64,000 nucleotides of DNA from positions 1 through 64,000 of the forward strand of contig PZKD01000100.1 of assembly GCA_003034855.1 (NCBI GenBank), given 5' to 3'. The notes beneath the pieces were generated by a model that was not told the DNA's origin, searched no databases, and saw nothing but the letters and a program-made list of their open reading frames with translations. Numbering within the stretch: the stretch's first letter is position 1; each line of letters begins with the position of its first letter. The position numbers and the translations under genes are program-made. This DNA comes from an archaeon SCG-AAA382B04. GTDB taxonomy: Archaea > Halobacteriota > Methanonatronarchaeia > Methanonatronarchaeales > Methanonatronarchaeaceae. This document shows, piece after piece, positions 54,964-64,000 of the stretch.

Positions 54964-56864
54964 TGTCTGATGATGTTGAGTTAGATACTAAAGCAGTGAT
55001 TTGTGAGAAATGTGGAGAAAAATTCGATGAAATAAAAAAACTTGAAAATCACAAAAAACAAAAACATAATTCAAAAGACAAAACTTCAAAATTAAGGCAA
55101 TTATCTAAAGAAGAAAAACTGAAATTAGGTAAAAATGTAGAAGTTGATTACACCTTATTCGAAGACAAATATAAAAAACGAAAACTAGAGAAACAAGCAA
55201 AAACACAACAAGGATTTATCGAAATATCCGCAGAAGAAGTCGAAGAATTCAAAGAAACCAAAGGAACAAAAGAAAAAGGGTTAAGTCAAAAAATAAAAGG
55301 CTTATTCAGTCGCTCTAAAAAGGAAAGAGAAAAATATTCTCCCGAGAAACATGGTCCCTTAGTCGATTTAGAATTACCCGAAGAGACTGATTATGAAGAA
55401 GTAGAAAAATATGCCGTAAACGAACCCTATGCCTTCGTTAGGATAACTTACAACCCTGAAACCCACACCTATAAGTACAGAGTTCTCGAACCAGAGCTAA
55501 CTGATGCGGAACAAGAAATCTTCGAGGAATTGAAGGAGAAAATGACAGAAACACTAGAAGTTGACTTAAATAAAATAGAAGAAGATCCTGAAAAACACCT
55601 AAGAGAAAAAACTACCCAACTATTAGAAGAATTCGGAATAAGGCTAAACCCCAAACAAAGAGAAAAAATACTATATTATTTAGTTAGAGATTTCCACGGA
55701 TACGAAAGAATTGATCCACTCATAAAAGACCCAAAAATAGAAGATATATCATGTGATGGCCCAGAGATTCCTATATACATTTATCATCAAAAATACGAAT
55801 CAATTGAAAGTAATGTAAAATTCGAAAACGAGAACACTCTCGACTCATTCGTTATAAAACTAGCACAAAGATCTGGTAGACACATCTCCATAGCTGATCC
55901 CTTACTTGATGCAACTCTTCCAGATGGATCAAGAATCCAAATATCCTTAAGTAAAGAAGTAACCACAAAAGGAAGCACATTTACAATAAGAAAATACAGA
56001 GAAGATCCATTCACACCACCAGATCTAGTAGATTTCGGAACATTCTCATCTCAAATGATAGCTTACTTTTGGTTAGCAGTTGAAAACGGAAAAAGCGCAA
56101 TATTTGCAGGTGGAACAGCATCAGGAAAAACAACCAGTCTAAACGCAATTTCCCTATTTATACCTCCAGAGATGAAAATAGTAACCATCGAGGATACGAG
56201 GGAATTAAACTTACCTCATCCGAACTGGATTCCAGGAGTTACAAGACAATCATTTGGAGGGGGAGAAGGAACAGAAATAGGAATGTATCAACTGCTAAAA
56301 TCAGCTCTCCGACAAAGACCAGAATATGTTGTCGTAGGAGAAGTGAGAGGAGAAGAAGCCTATGTATTGTTCCAAGCAATGTCAACAGGACATACAACAT
56401 TCTCTACTATGCATGCGGATTCAATAGAAACAGTTGTCCATAGACTCGAAAACCCACCACTAAATGTTCCTAGAGCAATGATGGAAGCACTAGATATAGC
56501 CTCCATCCAAATATTAACCAGAGCTGGAGGAGAAAGAGTAAGAAGATGTAGAAACATAGTCGAAGTCGTTGGACTCGACCCTTACTCAGAAGAACTAATC
56601 ACAAACAATGTTTTTTCTTGGATACCATCAAGAGATGAATTCCGATATTCTGGAACCTCACATCTATTCGAAGAAATCATGGAAGAAAAAGGAATGAGTG
56701 AAGATGAAATAAAAGAAGAATTAGAAAGAAGACAAGAAATCGTAGAATGGATGAGAATGAAAGACGTTAGACACTATGAAGACGTAGCGAAAATTGTTGT
56801 AGGTTACTACAGAGAACCTAAAAAAACAATGAAAATTGTTAAGGACGAGCTCTATGAAGATTAG
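54963..56864 (+). CDS. Type II/IV secretion-system ATPase with N-terminal C2H2 zinc finger
   Basis: The 633-residue ATPase has VirB11/PilB/TadA-type core motifs: Walker A AGGTASGKTTS near residues 381-391, Walker B/Asp box VTIEDTRELNLPH, and VVVGEVRGEEAYVLFQAMST with the His box GHTTFSTMHADS. This powers assembly of archaeal type IV-like filaments. Residues 13-35 form a C2H2 finger (CEKCGEKFDEIKKLENHKKQ followed by KH), unusual for the family. A Lys/Glu-rich linker leads to the N-terminal half (residues 110-280). It overlaps the gene ahead by 1 base and the TadC-like gene by 11. Confidence 0.9.
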   Translation: MSDDVELDTKAVICEKCGEKFDEIKKLENHKKQKHNSKDKTSKLRQLSKEEKLKLGKNVEVDYTLFEDKYKKRKLEKQAKTQQGFIEISAEEVEEFKETKGTKEKGLSQKIKGLFSRSKKEREKYSPEKHGPLVDLELPEETDYEEVEKYAVNEPYAFVRITYNPETHTYKYRVLEPELTDAEQEIFEELKEKMTETLEVDLNKIEEDPEKHLREKTTQLLEEFGIRLNPKQREKILYYLVRDFHGYERIDPLIKDPKIEDISCDGPEIPIYIYHQKYESIESNVKFENENTLDSFVIKLAQRSGRHISIADPLLDATLPDGSRIQISLSKEVTTKGSTFTIRKYREDPFTPPDLVDFGTFSSQMIAYFWLAVENGKSAIFAGGTASGKTTSLNAISLFIPPEMKIVTIEDTRELNLPHPNWIPGVTRQSFGGGEGTEIGMYQLLKSALRQRPEYVVVGEVRGEEAYVLFQAMSTGHTTFSTMHADSIETVVHRLENPPLNVPRAMMEALDIASIQILTRAGGERVRRCRNIVEVVGLDPYSEELITNNVFSWIPSRDEFRYSGTSHLFEEIMEEKGMSEDEIKEELERRQEIVEWMRMKDVRHYEDVAKIVVGYYREPKKTMKIVKDELYED

Positions 56865-57807
56865 TTTCTATCAAAAGATTGGACACAAGGTTTTTGGAAA
56901 CTATTTCAATAAAAATAGAGACAATTATCATCACATCAAAAAAAACATAGATAAAGCCAGAATGAGCATTCCAATTGATTATTGGATGTCATCAGCAGCT
57001 CTCTCCGGGCTTTTAACAACTATAACCATGTTAACCGTTTCTATTATCCTAATGATTTTGATGGGAAATCTTAACATAGTTTCATATCCTTCATTATCTC
57101 TAACAGAATTATTCAATAATACTAATCAGTTTATTAATGAAATCATTGTAAATCTCAAGGGTTTCATTTTAATTTTAGTAGGAATAGGTGGCCCAATAAT
57201 CCTTGGATTTATAATTTATTTCTTGTTTCAATTAATCCCTAGAATAAAGGCTAGTGGAAGAGCCAGAGAGATAGATGCATTACTTCCCTATGCAATTAAC
57301 TACATATCAGCAATGGCGGGTGCTGGGGTAACTCCTGTTGAGACATTCAAATTATTAGCAAGCTCCAAAGATATTTATGGAGAAGTTAGTGTAGAAGCAA
57401 AATACTTAATTAGAGACACTGAAATGTTTGGCAAAGACATAATATCTTCAATGAGGTCTATATCAAAAACCACTCCCTCTGGAAATTTTCAAGACTTCTT
57501 ACAAGGAACAATAACCACAATAACTTCGGGAGGGAATCTGGAAACCTACTTTAAAAGTAAAGCCGATCAATTTATGAGAGAAAATCGGAGAACACAAAAA
57601 GAATTCTTAGAAACACTTGGTCTAATAGGAGAATCATATGTAACTGCATTTGTAGCTGGACCGCTTTTTATAATCGTAATGGTTGTCGTTATGTCTATGA
57701 TGGGTGGAGCCAGTTTGATAATACTTTATTTAATAATTTATGGTGGGATACCATTTGGAAGTGTAATATTTGTTCTCTTGGTTGACATTATATCGCCTGA
57801 GGTCTAA
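56854..57807 (+). CDS. TadC/PilC-like membrane protein of the pilus cluster
   Basis: ATG 56854 (MKISFYQKIGHKVFGNYFNK) overlaps the ATPase stop by 11 bases; a longer start is possible but would double the overlap. The 317-residue protein contains the T2SF domain, with ALLPYAINYISAMAGAGVTPVE and SLRD-like ARDTEMFGKDIISS, and two terminal membrane helices (AGPLFIIVMVVVMSMMGGAS; LIIYGGIPFGSVIFVLLVDI). It forms the platform on which the ATPase acts. Together with the next gene it is a two-gene platform as in Tad and archaellum-like systems. Confidence 0.87.
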   Translation: MKISFYQKIGHKVFGNYFNKNRDNYHHIKKNIDKARMSIPIDYWMSSAALSGLLTTITMLTVSIILMILMGNLNIVSYPSLSLTELFNNTNQFINEIIVNLKGFILILVGIGGPIILGFIIYFLFQLIPRIKASGRAREIDALLPYAINYISAMAGAGVTPVETFKLLASSKDIYGEVSVEAKYLIRDTEMFGKDIISSMRSISKTTPSGNFQDFLQGTITTITSGGNLETYFKSKADQFMRENRRTQKEFLETLGLIGESYVTAFVAGPLFIIVMVVVMSMMGGASLIILYLIIYGGIPFGSVIFVLLVDIISPEV

Positions 57808-57809
57808 AA

Positions 57810-58760
57810 ATGTCAGAAAAAATGTTTGAAAACAAAGAAGAGGAAGAGGAGCGAATTAAAAAACAATTTGAGGATCATCAAAAAACTTCCTTATTTGAGT
57901 TATTATTTAAATCACCTATCTCTGTGATTAAGAAAAAACCTCTATATTCATTTTTATTCACAGCTCCGATGGGAATAATATTTGCATTGATTGGTTCATT
58001 CTTTTTTGTGCCCCAAAATTTCTGGTTAATTGATGATATAATCCTGTTTAGTATTTTAATAGTGATAACTCCTCCAGGAATTCTAACTTATGTAAGAAAT
58101 AGAAAAATTAAAAAGATTGAATCGGAGTTCCCTGATTTCTTGAGAGATGTAGCTGAATCAAATAGTTCCGGAATGACTCTAACGAAAGCCGTTCAAACAG
58201 CTGCTCAAGGATCATATGGTCCCTTAACCCCTCAGATTACAAAGATGAATGATCAAATCTCTTGGGGGATTTCATTTAACGAAGCACTAAAAAGATTCTC
58301 AAATAGAATAAAAACTCCATTGATAAAGAGGGCCGTTTCCCTTATAACAGAAGCTGAAAGAGCAGGAGGAGATGTCACCGAAATACTAAATGCAGCTTCA
58401 ACAGATGCAAGAGAAATTAAGAAACTAGAATCAGAGAGAAAAGCTAACATGGCCATGTATGTTGTAATCATATATGTTTCCTTTTTTGTTTTCCTTGCAG
58501 TAATCTTGATTCTATATAATTCATTTATCCCTGTAATGGCTAGAGCATCTTCTGCATCTGCCGGAGGAGCAACAGGTGGATTAATCGCTGGTGACTTTAA
58601 TCCAGAGTTATATAAAAGAGTGTTTTTCCATGCTTCAACTATTCAAGGATTTGCCTCAGGACTTGTGGCAGGTAAGATGGGTGAAGGAAGATTAGATGCT
58701 GGATTAAAACATTCATTTGTTTTATCCATAATCTCTTATTTAATATTCTTCTTTATCTAG
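57810..58760 (+). CDS. Second TadC/PilC-like membrane protein
   Basis: The 316-residue protein has a cytoplasmic N-terminus, T2SF signatures (EFPDFLRDVAESNSSGMTL, then KAVQTAAQGSYG and LITEAERAGGDVTEIL) and membrane helices (YVVIIYVSFFVFLAVILILY, SFVLSIISYLIFFFI). It starts 2 bases after the previous gene and presumably pairs with it. Its 3' end converges on hisS with a 4-base overlap. Confidence 0.88.
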   Translation: MSEKMFENKEEEEERIKKQFEDHQKTSLFELLFKSPISVIKKKPLYSFLFTAPMGIIFALIGSFFFVPQNFWLIDDIILFSILIVITPPGILTYVRNRKIKKIESEFPDFLRDVAESNSSGMTLTKAVQTAAQGSYGPLTPQITKMNDQISWGISFNEALKRFSNRIKTPLIKRAVSLITEAERAGGDVTEILNAASTDAREIKKLESERKANMAMYVVIIYVSFFVFLAVILILYNSFIPVMARASSASAGGATGGLIAGDFNPELYKRVFFHASTIQGFASGLVAGKMGEGRLDAGLKHSFVLSIISYLIFFFI

Positions 58761-59974
58761 AGTCTTTCTTTTATTTCTTTTATTGCTTTATCTAAAGACA
58801 ATTTCTCTTGGTCACCGGTTTCCATATCCTTCAATGAGATCTTATTTTCTTCAATTTCTCGCTCACCCAGTAGAATCACAAAGGGAGTGCTTATTCTATT
58901 AGCGAAGGACAATTGATCACCTATTCCTCGGCCTTTTAGATCTACTTCGACAGAAAAATGTTTACGCAATTTTTTTGTTAGTTCTATTGCTTCTTTCCTA
59001 AATTTCTCTGAAAGAGGAGCCACATACACTTGGGATCGAGGTGAAACAGTGGGAATCTTGTTTTGTTCTTCCATAGCCTGTATTATCCTATCGAAGCCTA
59101 ATCCAAAGCCAGATGAGGATATGTCTTGTTTGGTTAATTCAGGGAATTTGTATGTTCCTCCACCACAGATCTGGTTTTGAGCTCCGAGACCATCAGCATA
59201 AATCTCAAAGACGGTGCCAATATAATAATCTAAGCCTCGGGTAACGCTTAAATCAATTTTATAATCACTTATTCCAAAACTCTTCAAATAGTCTATTGTA
59301 TTTTCAAATCTTTTAATTGGTTTAATTGATATATCTAGTTCTTTAAATTGCTTTTCAGCTTCTTCTATCGGAGAAGAGGAGTTTTTAATTACTATTAAAT
59401 TTTGAATTAATTCACTATCTAACCCTATTTCTTCCAAGGAAGTTTTTAGGTTTTCTTGTTCTTTGTCTATTTCTGATAGCACCTTGTCTTGTTTTTCCTG
59501 CTCGATATCATAGTAATTCATTAATGAGCGAAGTATTGCTATGTTACCAATCTTGAATTCAAAATCAAGTTCCAATGAACCTATAATCTTATTGGCAAGA
59601 GTCATTATCTCAGCTTCAACAAATTCTCTTTCACCGCCAATTACTTCTGTTCCAAATTGCCAGAATTCCCTATATCTACCTTTTTGAGGCCGTTCATATC
59701 GAAAACAATTTCCAAAATAAAACAATTTAAGAGGCTTGGGATGAGCTCTTAATTCTTTAGAATAAAACCTCATTACAGAAGCTGTTAATTCTGGCCTAAG
59801 AGCTAACTCACGTTCTGATTTATCTTTAAATTCATATATCTCTTCTATAATTTCTTCACCTGATTTAAGTTCAAACAACTCAAGAGACTCAAATGTAGGA
59901 GTTGCTATCTCTTCATACCCCCAATTCTCACAAATCTCCCGAATCTTTTCTTCTACACTTCTTCTAATTTTCAT
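58757..59974 (-). CDS. hisS: Histidyl-tRNA synthetase
   Basis: The 405-residue class II synthetase has motif 2 (RYERPQKGRYREFWQFGTEV), histidine-binding motifs SVTRGLDYYIGTVFEIYADG and QICGGGTYKFPELTKQDI with GFGLGFDRI, and a C-terminal anticodon-binding domain (YVAPLSEKFRKEAIELTKKL). It lies antisense to and between genes of the pilus cluster and the HARP gene. The length is typical. Confidence 0.95.
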   Translation of the reverse strand: MKIRRSVEEKIREICENWGYEEIATPTFESLELFELKSGEEIIEEIYEFKDKSERELALRPELTASVMRFYSKELRAHPKPLKLFYFGNCFRYERPQKGRYREFWQFGTEVIGGEREFVEAEIMTLANKIIGSLELDFEFKIGNIAILRSLMNYYDIEQEKQDKVLSEIDKEQENLKTSLEEIGLDSELIQNLIVIKNSSSPIEEAEKQFKELDISIKPIKRFENTIDYLKSFGISDYKIDLSVTRGLDYYIGTVFEIYADGLGAQNQICGGGTYKFPELTKQDISSSGFGLGFDRIIQAMEEQNKIPTVSPRSQVYVAPLSEKFRKEAIELTKKLRKHFSVEVDLKGRGIGDQLSFANRISTPFVILLGEREIEENKISLKDMETGDQEKLSLDKAIKEIKERL

Positions 59975-60024
59975 TTGTTTCGGCGAGAAATCTCTAGTTC
60001 CTTTGGGTTTTTGGATCTTAATCG

Positions 60025-60720
60025 TTATTCCTCCTCTTCAATTTTCTTTTGTTTGCTTAGATATTCCTTGATCATTTGGGGAAAAGAACTGGAGCGTACA
60101 AACCTTAATCCAAGTCTTTCAGCCCATTTTTCTATACCATCATCAGCCCCAACTACAGCAGCATCTAATTCTTTAGCTAATAATAAGACATCGATGTCTG
60201 GTGCACTGTCGAGTATTCCATATCTTAGAGCATCTCTATATTTATCTCTAAAGTCGCTAACGGTTCCTCCAACCATCTCTCGCTTTACCTCTTTTTCAAT
60301 TTCTTCATCACTCAAATTCTCGGCATCAGTATCTAAGCAAGCCATTGAAGCTTCCCAAATAGCGTCTTCAGCGACATTCATTCCTTTGTTTATTCTTCCA
60401 CGCATATAGTCAACATATTCATAAAATATACCGGCCGGGATATCTACTTCGTATCTATTAGGGGTTTTTTTAACTAGCCATGTATCAACTTTTGCTTCAA
60501 CTTCCTCTCCACACTCATATCTGTTTATAAATTCAGTTATCTCTTTATAAACAGTTGGATAGGGAACATAACAACTAATATTTAGTTTTAATCTAGCTTG
60601 AGAAATTAAGTCTAATATTTCACTCATTCCTTCACACAAGGAATCATAGCCTTCTTTTTTACGAGTTTCAACATCCGTTAATGCTGTTGTATCTAAAACA
60701 AAGTATTGCCTTTCTACCAA
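60025..60720 (-). CDS. HARP-type protein-only RNase P (RNA ligase partner family)
   Basis: The 231-residue PIN-domain protein matches the family once annotated RNA ligase partner: [20 protein letters not shown] near the start, a helical insert ([20 protein letters not shown]), and [33 protein letters not shown] with the acidic PIN residues. Homologs of Aquifex RNase P (HARP) cut tRNA 5' leaders. Archaea usually also carry the RNA-based enzyme, so its role here is unclear. The stop is 50 bases from hisS, same strand. Confidence 0.88.
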   Translation of the reverse strand: MVERQYFVLDTTALTDVETRKKEGYDSLCEGMSEILDLISQARLKLNISCYVPYPTVYKEITEFINRYECGEEVEAKVDTWLVKKTPNRYEVDIPAGIFYEYVDYMRGRINKGMNVAEDAIWEASMACLDTDAENLSDEEIEKEVKREMVGGTVSDFRDKYRDALRYGILDSAPDIDVLLLAKELDAAVVGADDGIEKWAERLGLRFVRSSSFPQMIKEYLSKQKKIEEEE

Positions 60721-60787
60721 ATTCCTTCACCCTAAAAATTATTTGTTCCTAATTCCTTAATAGATTTTATTAAATAATCTAAACAAA

Positions 60788-61501
60788 ATGAAACACGAAA
60801 AAATACTTGTGAATCTAAAGGCTATTGAAAGTAGAGCATTGAAATTATCTAAAAACAATAAAGGCCAAATAAGCATTGACTTTTTAACAGCTATATCAAT
60901 ATTTTTAATTACATTCTTCTTCGTTATTTACTCTCTTTCAGGTGCAGCTATCACATACAGAACACAAGAAACGACTTACCCTGCTGCAGAGAGATTATCC
61001 AACTTACTCGTTAAAAACCCAGGTTTAAAAAAAAATATAGACACTGGATGGGAGGAATGGTGGCACAAAAATAGCTCTAAAATCGCAAGAATTGGATTAT
61101 CTACACATCTAGAAGACAAACTCCCAAAAAACTATACCACCAATGATACCCCAGCCCATTATGTCTTATCTTTCCATAAAGTAGATGGAAAATACAATTC
61201 AAATCTTGATACCGAAGGCCTATTGAAAAGACATGGTAACAACACCTCTACCTACTGGTGGAGTTTTGGTGAAGCAACAAATGAAACCGAGTATAATAGC
61301 TATAAAAGAGCTATGGATCTAAGCCCAAAATACAACACATATATACAGATTAGGCCTTTGAACACAACCTTATCAATGTCTTTCCCCAACCAAGAAGCGA
61401 GAACTGCCTTGCCAGACAAAAAAACCATAGAAAAAGTCGAAAAAATAGTTTATATCAAAAGATACTCACCTTTAACACTTTTTCTTTTATTTGTGCTATA
61501 A
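60788..61501 (+). pseudogene. Prepilin-like gene interrupted by an IS (5' part)
   Basis: The N-terminal region has a class III-type segment: KGQISIDFLTAISIFLITFF, with a charged pre-sequence ending in KG and a hydrophobic helix. A cysteine-free secreted domain follows. Such proteins follow ATPase/TadC genes in haloarchaea. After KRY (61465) the frame enters the IS, reading about 12 foreign codons to the stop at 61501. Removing the IS and one copy of AAGATA (61459-61464) restores the frame into 63323-63410, giving 254 residues ending KYSFLLWMW. The natural protein is therefore split, and the truncated product may still be made. Confidence 0.75.
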
Positions 61502-63316
61502 AAGCTTTAGGATGTTTCTCCCTCCATTATGTATAGGCGAAATATAGGCAAAAAACCTATAAATTTATAAGGGAGGAGACCATTTGTGTATATATGCACC
61601 TGAAGAAAGTGACCAGCAAATACAAGGATAAGACCTACGAATACGCCCAGATAGTCAAGTCAGTCAGGAGAGAAGACGGAAAATCCTCCATCAAAGTCGT
61701 CAAAAGCCTTGGCAGAATAGAGTCAGAAGAAGACTGGAAGAAAGCTAGGAAGATCAAGGAGGCAATGGAAAAGGACGAGGAGGTTGTAAGGCTCAAGGAC
61801 ATCAAGATCAAGCAACAGTTTGAACTCGGCCTATGTTGGGTTTCTCGGGAGCTGTGGGAACGGTGCGGGATAGGGAAAGCCCTCCAGGAGAGCTTGAAGG
61901 ACAGGAAGCCCGAGTTCGATCCGAAAGAGATCATCTTTCTATTAACAGTTAATCGGCTGTACAGACCCGGCTCCGACCTCTCCGCCTACCGCTGGATCCG
62001 GGACAGGGCGTGGCCAAGAAAGGAGATCAAGCCACAGTGGATTTACCGGACCCTGGATCTACTGGCCGAGGAGAAAGAACAGATAGAGGAAAAGTTGCTT
62101 GAAAAACTAGAGAAGGAGCTTGATCTGGACCTGGGTCTTGTCTTCTACGACCTAACCTCTAGCTACTTCGAGGGCAGAGGCCCTGAGCTTGCTGAGTTCG
62201 GCTATTCGAGAGACCACAGAAAGGACAGGAAGCAACTGGTTCTCGGCGTGCTAATGGCCGACGGAATCCCCATAGCCCACCGACTCTGGCCCGGGAACAG
62301 GAAGGATGAAACGACCTTAAGAAAAACTGTCGAGGATCTCAGAGAGAGGTTCGGGATCCAAGAGGTCGTCTTTGTTGCTGATCGGGGAGTGATCAGCAAG
62401 GACAACCTTGAGGAGCTGGAGCAGAACTTTGACTACATCCTCGCCACCCCTCGCAGGAAGAGCAAGCTTTCGAAGGAACTTCTCAGGAAAGAAGTTCCAG
62501 GCTCTAGAGAGCAGAGAGCCAGGGAAGTCCACCAAGAGAGAGAAAAAGGGAAGAGATGGATCCTCTGCCTTAACGAGGACAGGAGGGAGAAAGACCTGCA
62601 AAGGCTGGAGGAGGCGGTTGAGGAGGGAAAGAAGATGCTTCAGGATCTAGAGAAGCGGTACGAGTCCAAGGGACGTGGACGCCCCATGTCCCAAAAAGGT
62701 GTGTGGAAAAGAATCGAGAAAAAACTTGGAAGGAACCAGAGGTTGTTCGAGGTAGAGGCAAAGGACCAGGGAACCAGGGAGCTCAGCTGGGAGCTGGACC
62801 AGAAAGCTTTAAAGTTCGAGAGATCGATCCAGGGGAAGTTCCTCTTGGTCACCACAAGCGATCTGGAGCCGGTTAAGGTGGTGGAGGAGTACAAGAACCT
62901 AGAGGACGTGGAGCGTGCGTTCGACGACTTGAAGAACCTGCTGAAGGTTAGGCCGATCTACCATCAAACGGAAAAGAGGACGAGAGGGCATCTGTTTGTA
63001 TCCATTCTCTCCCTTCTCCTAGAGAAGCTTATGGAGAGAGAGACGAACAGAACCTTTAGAGACCTGAAAGAGGAGATGGAGTCCCTGAAAGTCAACCGAA
63101 TCGGGGTTTGTGGAGAAGAAATCTACAAAAGGAATTCCCTGGATTCGGAGCAGGAGAAAATACTGGAAGGCCTCGAGACTGAAAAGCCACCGAAAATACT
63201 GGCAAATGTATAGGCAAAAAATAGCTTCTTAAAAAGAACAGTCTAAACACCTATTTTAAAAGAAAAAAGCCTTCTCCAGCCCAAAATCTTAATAAATCAG
63301 AAGTGTTAAAGATGAG
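61465..63316 (+). mobile_element. IS1634-type insertion sequence
   Basis: Inverted repeats CTCA(C/T)CTTTAACACTT lie at 61465-61480 and 63301-63316 with one mismatch in 16. A direct repeat AAGATA flanks them (61459-61464 and 63317-63322), the 6-bp size usual for this family. Length is 1852 bp. The single gene is the 539-residue transposase. GC-rich codon use contrasts with the host. TATAGGC occurs twice near the left and once at the right, next to the gene stop. Confidence 0.88.
61594..63213 (+). CDS. IS1634-family DDE transposase
   Basis: The 539-residue transposase has DDE regions LVFYDLTSSYFEGRGPELAE (first Asp), VVFVADRGVISKDNLEELEQ (second Asp) and EDVERAFDDLKNLLKVRPIY with the ERAF-type Glu region and RTRGHLFVSILSLLLEKLM at the end. 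The insertion of about 180 residues between the second and third is normal for the family. ATG 61594 lies 22 bases after the TATAAATT element of the left end. No frameshift or stop is seen, so it may be active. Confidence 0.92.
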   Translation: MHLKKVTSKYKDKTYEYAQIVKSVRREDGKSSIKVVKSLGRIESEEDWKKARKIKEAMEKDEEVVRLKDIKIKQQFELGLCWVSRELWERCGIGKALQESLKDRKPEFDPKEIIFLLTVNRLYRPGSDLSAYRWIRDRAWPRKEIKPQWIYRTLDLLAEEKEQIEEKLLEKLEKELDLDLGLVFYDLTSSYFEGRGPELAEFGYSRDHRKDRKQLVLGVLMADGIPIAHRLWPGNRKDETTLRKTVEDLRERFGIQEVVFVADRGVISKDNLEELEQNFDYILATPRRKSKLSKELLRKEVPGSREQRAREVHQEREKGKRWILCLNEDRREKDLQRLEEAVEEGKKMLQDLEKRYESKGRGRPMSQKGVWKRIEKKLGRNQRLFEVEAKDQGTRELSWELDQKALKFERSIQGKFLLVTTSDLEPVKVVEEYKNLEDVERAFDDLKNLLKVRPIYHQTEKRTRGHLFVSILSLLLEKLMERETNRTFRDLKEEMESLKVNRIGVCGEEIYKRNSLDSEQEKILEGLETEKPPKILANV

Positions 63317-63322
63317 AAGATA

Positions 63323-63410
63323 CACTCAAAAAAATGGTGGAGAATGGGTATACTTACACGATAAAAACGAAGAAGTGATTAAATACTCATTTTTATTATG
63401 GATGTGGTAA
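63323..63410 (+). pseudogene. 3' part of the IS-interrupted prepilin-like gene
   Basis: This segment codes TQKNGGEWVYLHDKNEEVIK and YSFLLWMW before TAA 63408-63410. It joins exactly in frame with 61464 when the IS and one target repeat are removed. As it stands it lacks a promoter and start of its own. Confidence 0.7.
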
Positions 63411-64000
63411 AATTGAATCAGAAAGGAGCGGCCTTAACGATGGAATCAATTATTGCAGCTCTCGTTTTAATCGGAGCCATTTCATTCCTAGCTGTCTCCT
63501 TTCCCATCCAATTTAATCAAAAAAACCAATATTCACAGGTTCAACTAAAAGAATATGGAAAAAACTTCATTCATTCCGCAGCCCATAAAGCTCTTGAAAG
63601 TGGAAAAATAGCCTATAATCTGTTTCGAGAATATAGTCCAAGAGAAGAAGGAGTAAATGGAGGTGAACCAGGAAATAAATGGTATTACGATAATTTAAGC
63701 AGCGAAAACATTTCAAAAACAGATTATGAGGGTACAATATATGATTGGACAACTCATCAATTAGTCATTGATCACGACGATGAAATCTGGCCCGAGGATG
63801 GGGATTATCAAGAAAACCTAACGATAAATTTTTTGGCTGAATACAATCCTGGAGCAAATTTCCTTTATCCAAAAAACAATGGAACATTGTATTTGATGAC
63901 TCCCTTTAATAAATCCGGAGAAGAGGGGGGGATTTTCCACTATACCAATACTAACTCAATCAAAGTAAACCATGAGTCAAATAAATTTGATTCATCCTAT
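63398..64000 (+). CDS. Second prepilin-like secreted protein (incomplete)
   Basis: ATG 63398 (MDVVKLNQKGAALTMESIIA) overlaps the preceding gene's stop by 13 bases. The first 40 residues are a short positive segment ending in KG followed by a hydrophobic helix (AALVLIGAISFLAVSFPIQF), the class III prepilin pattern also seen in the gene ahead. The remaining 160 residues are a polar, Tyr/Asn-rich extracellular domain, open to the window edge. It likely forms part of the surface structure built by the ATPase and TadC-like proteins. Confidence 0.7.
   Translation, partial: MDVVKLNQKGAALTMESIIAALVLIGAISFLAVSFPIQFNQKNQYSQVQLKEYGKNFIHSAAHKALESGKIAYNLFREYSPREEGVNGGEPGNKWYYDNLSSENISKTDYEGTIYDWTTHQLVIDHDDEIWPEDGDYQENLTINFLAEYNPGANFLYPKNNGTLYLMTPFNKSGEEGGIFHYTNTNSIKVNHESNKFDSSY

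Overview
The window is archaeal and AT-rich. Domain-level markers are TFB, Alba, a family B DNA polymerase, CDC48, the archaeosine enzymes TgtA/ArcS/RaSEA, an aCPSF-like beta-CASP nuclease, an archaeal DRG GTPase and HARP. Methenyl-tetrahydromethanopterin cyclohydrolase (Mch), AhbD-type heme synthase, an OapABC-like cluster and a haloarchaeal-style Tad/type IV pilus cluster point to a euryarchaeon near methanogens and haloarchaea. A low-GC lineage such as Methanonatronarchaeia would fit, but this is inference. Only the mobile elements are GC-rich.

Layout. 1-5.1 kb: RNase HI, a methyltransferase and an EamA transporter among element debris, then DUF368 and an apparently intact OMEGA-type element (HNH-less IsrB at 3658-4683 plus its omega-RNA locus at 4684-5036). 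5.1-15.2 kb: housekeeping genes including PolB, TatA and the OapA-B-C-like operon. 15.3-19.3 kb: five tandem CBS-domain genes with about 18 CBS modules, the last frameshifted in an A14 run. 19.25-19.87 kb: a second omega-RNA locus followed by an IscB/IsrB stub holding only the PLMP domain, fused in frame to the tail of another gene. 19.9-24.6 kb: DHH phosphoesterase, a nuclease-like protein, tRNA-Gln(UUG), an RHH gene running antisense into the tRNA, and a 1.2-kb IS with a divergent DUF2080 gene and a transposase in two frames. 24.6-35.3 kb: rubrerythrin, argB and ornithine cyclodeaminase, the archaeosine genes, ahbD and the beta-CASP nuclease. 35.3-53.2 kb: PdxS and a frameshifted PdxT, a decayed RHH gene, Alba, PurM-Mch-DRG, ValRS, CDC48, an ArsR-like regulator with palindromic operators, and TFB. 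53.4-64 kb: a Tad/T4P-like surface-structure cluster (accessory protein, C2H2-tagged ATPase, two TadC-like membrane proteins, prepilin-like proteins) in which an IS1634-type element has cut a prepilin-like gene, leaving a 6-bp target duplication.

The strongest signal is the pair of related OMEGA loci. Their non-coding parts share sequence blocks although one has lost its nuclease. The intact copy sits between the DUF368 start codon and what looks like that gene's original promoter and ribosome-binding site. Solo hairpin ends at six further places suggest repeated activity of TnpB/IscB-type elements. Several genes (CBS, pdxT, RHH) are broken at homopolymer runs, which could be real decay, slippage or assembly error.
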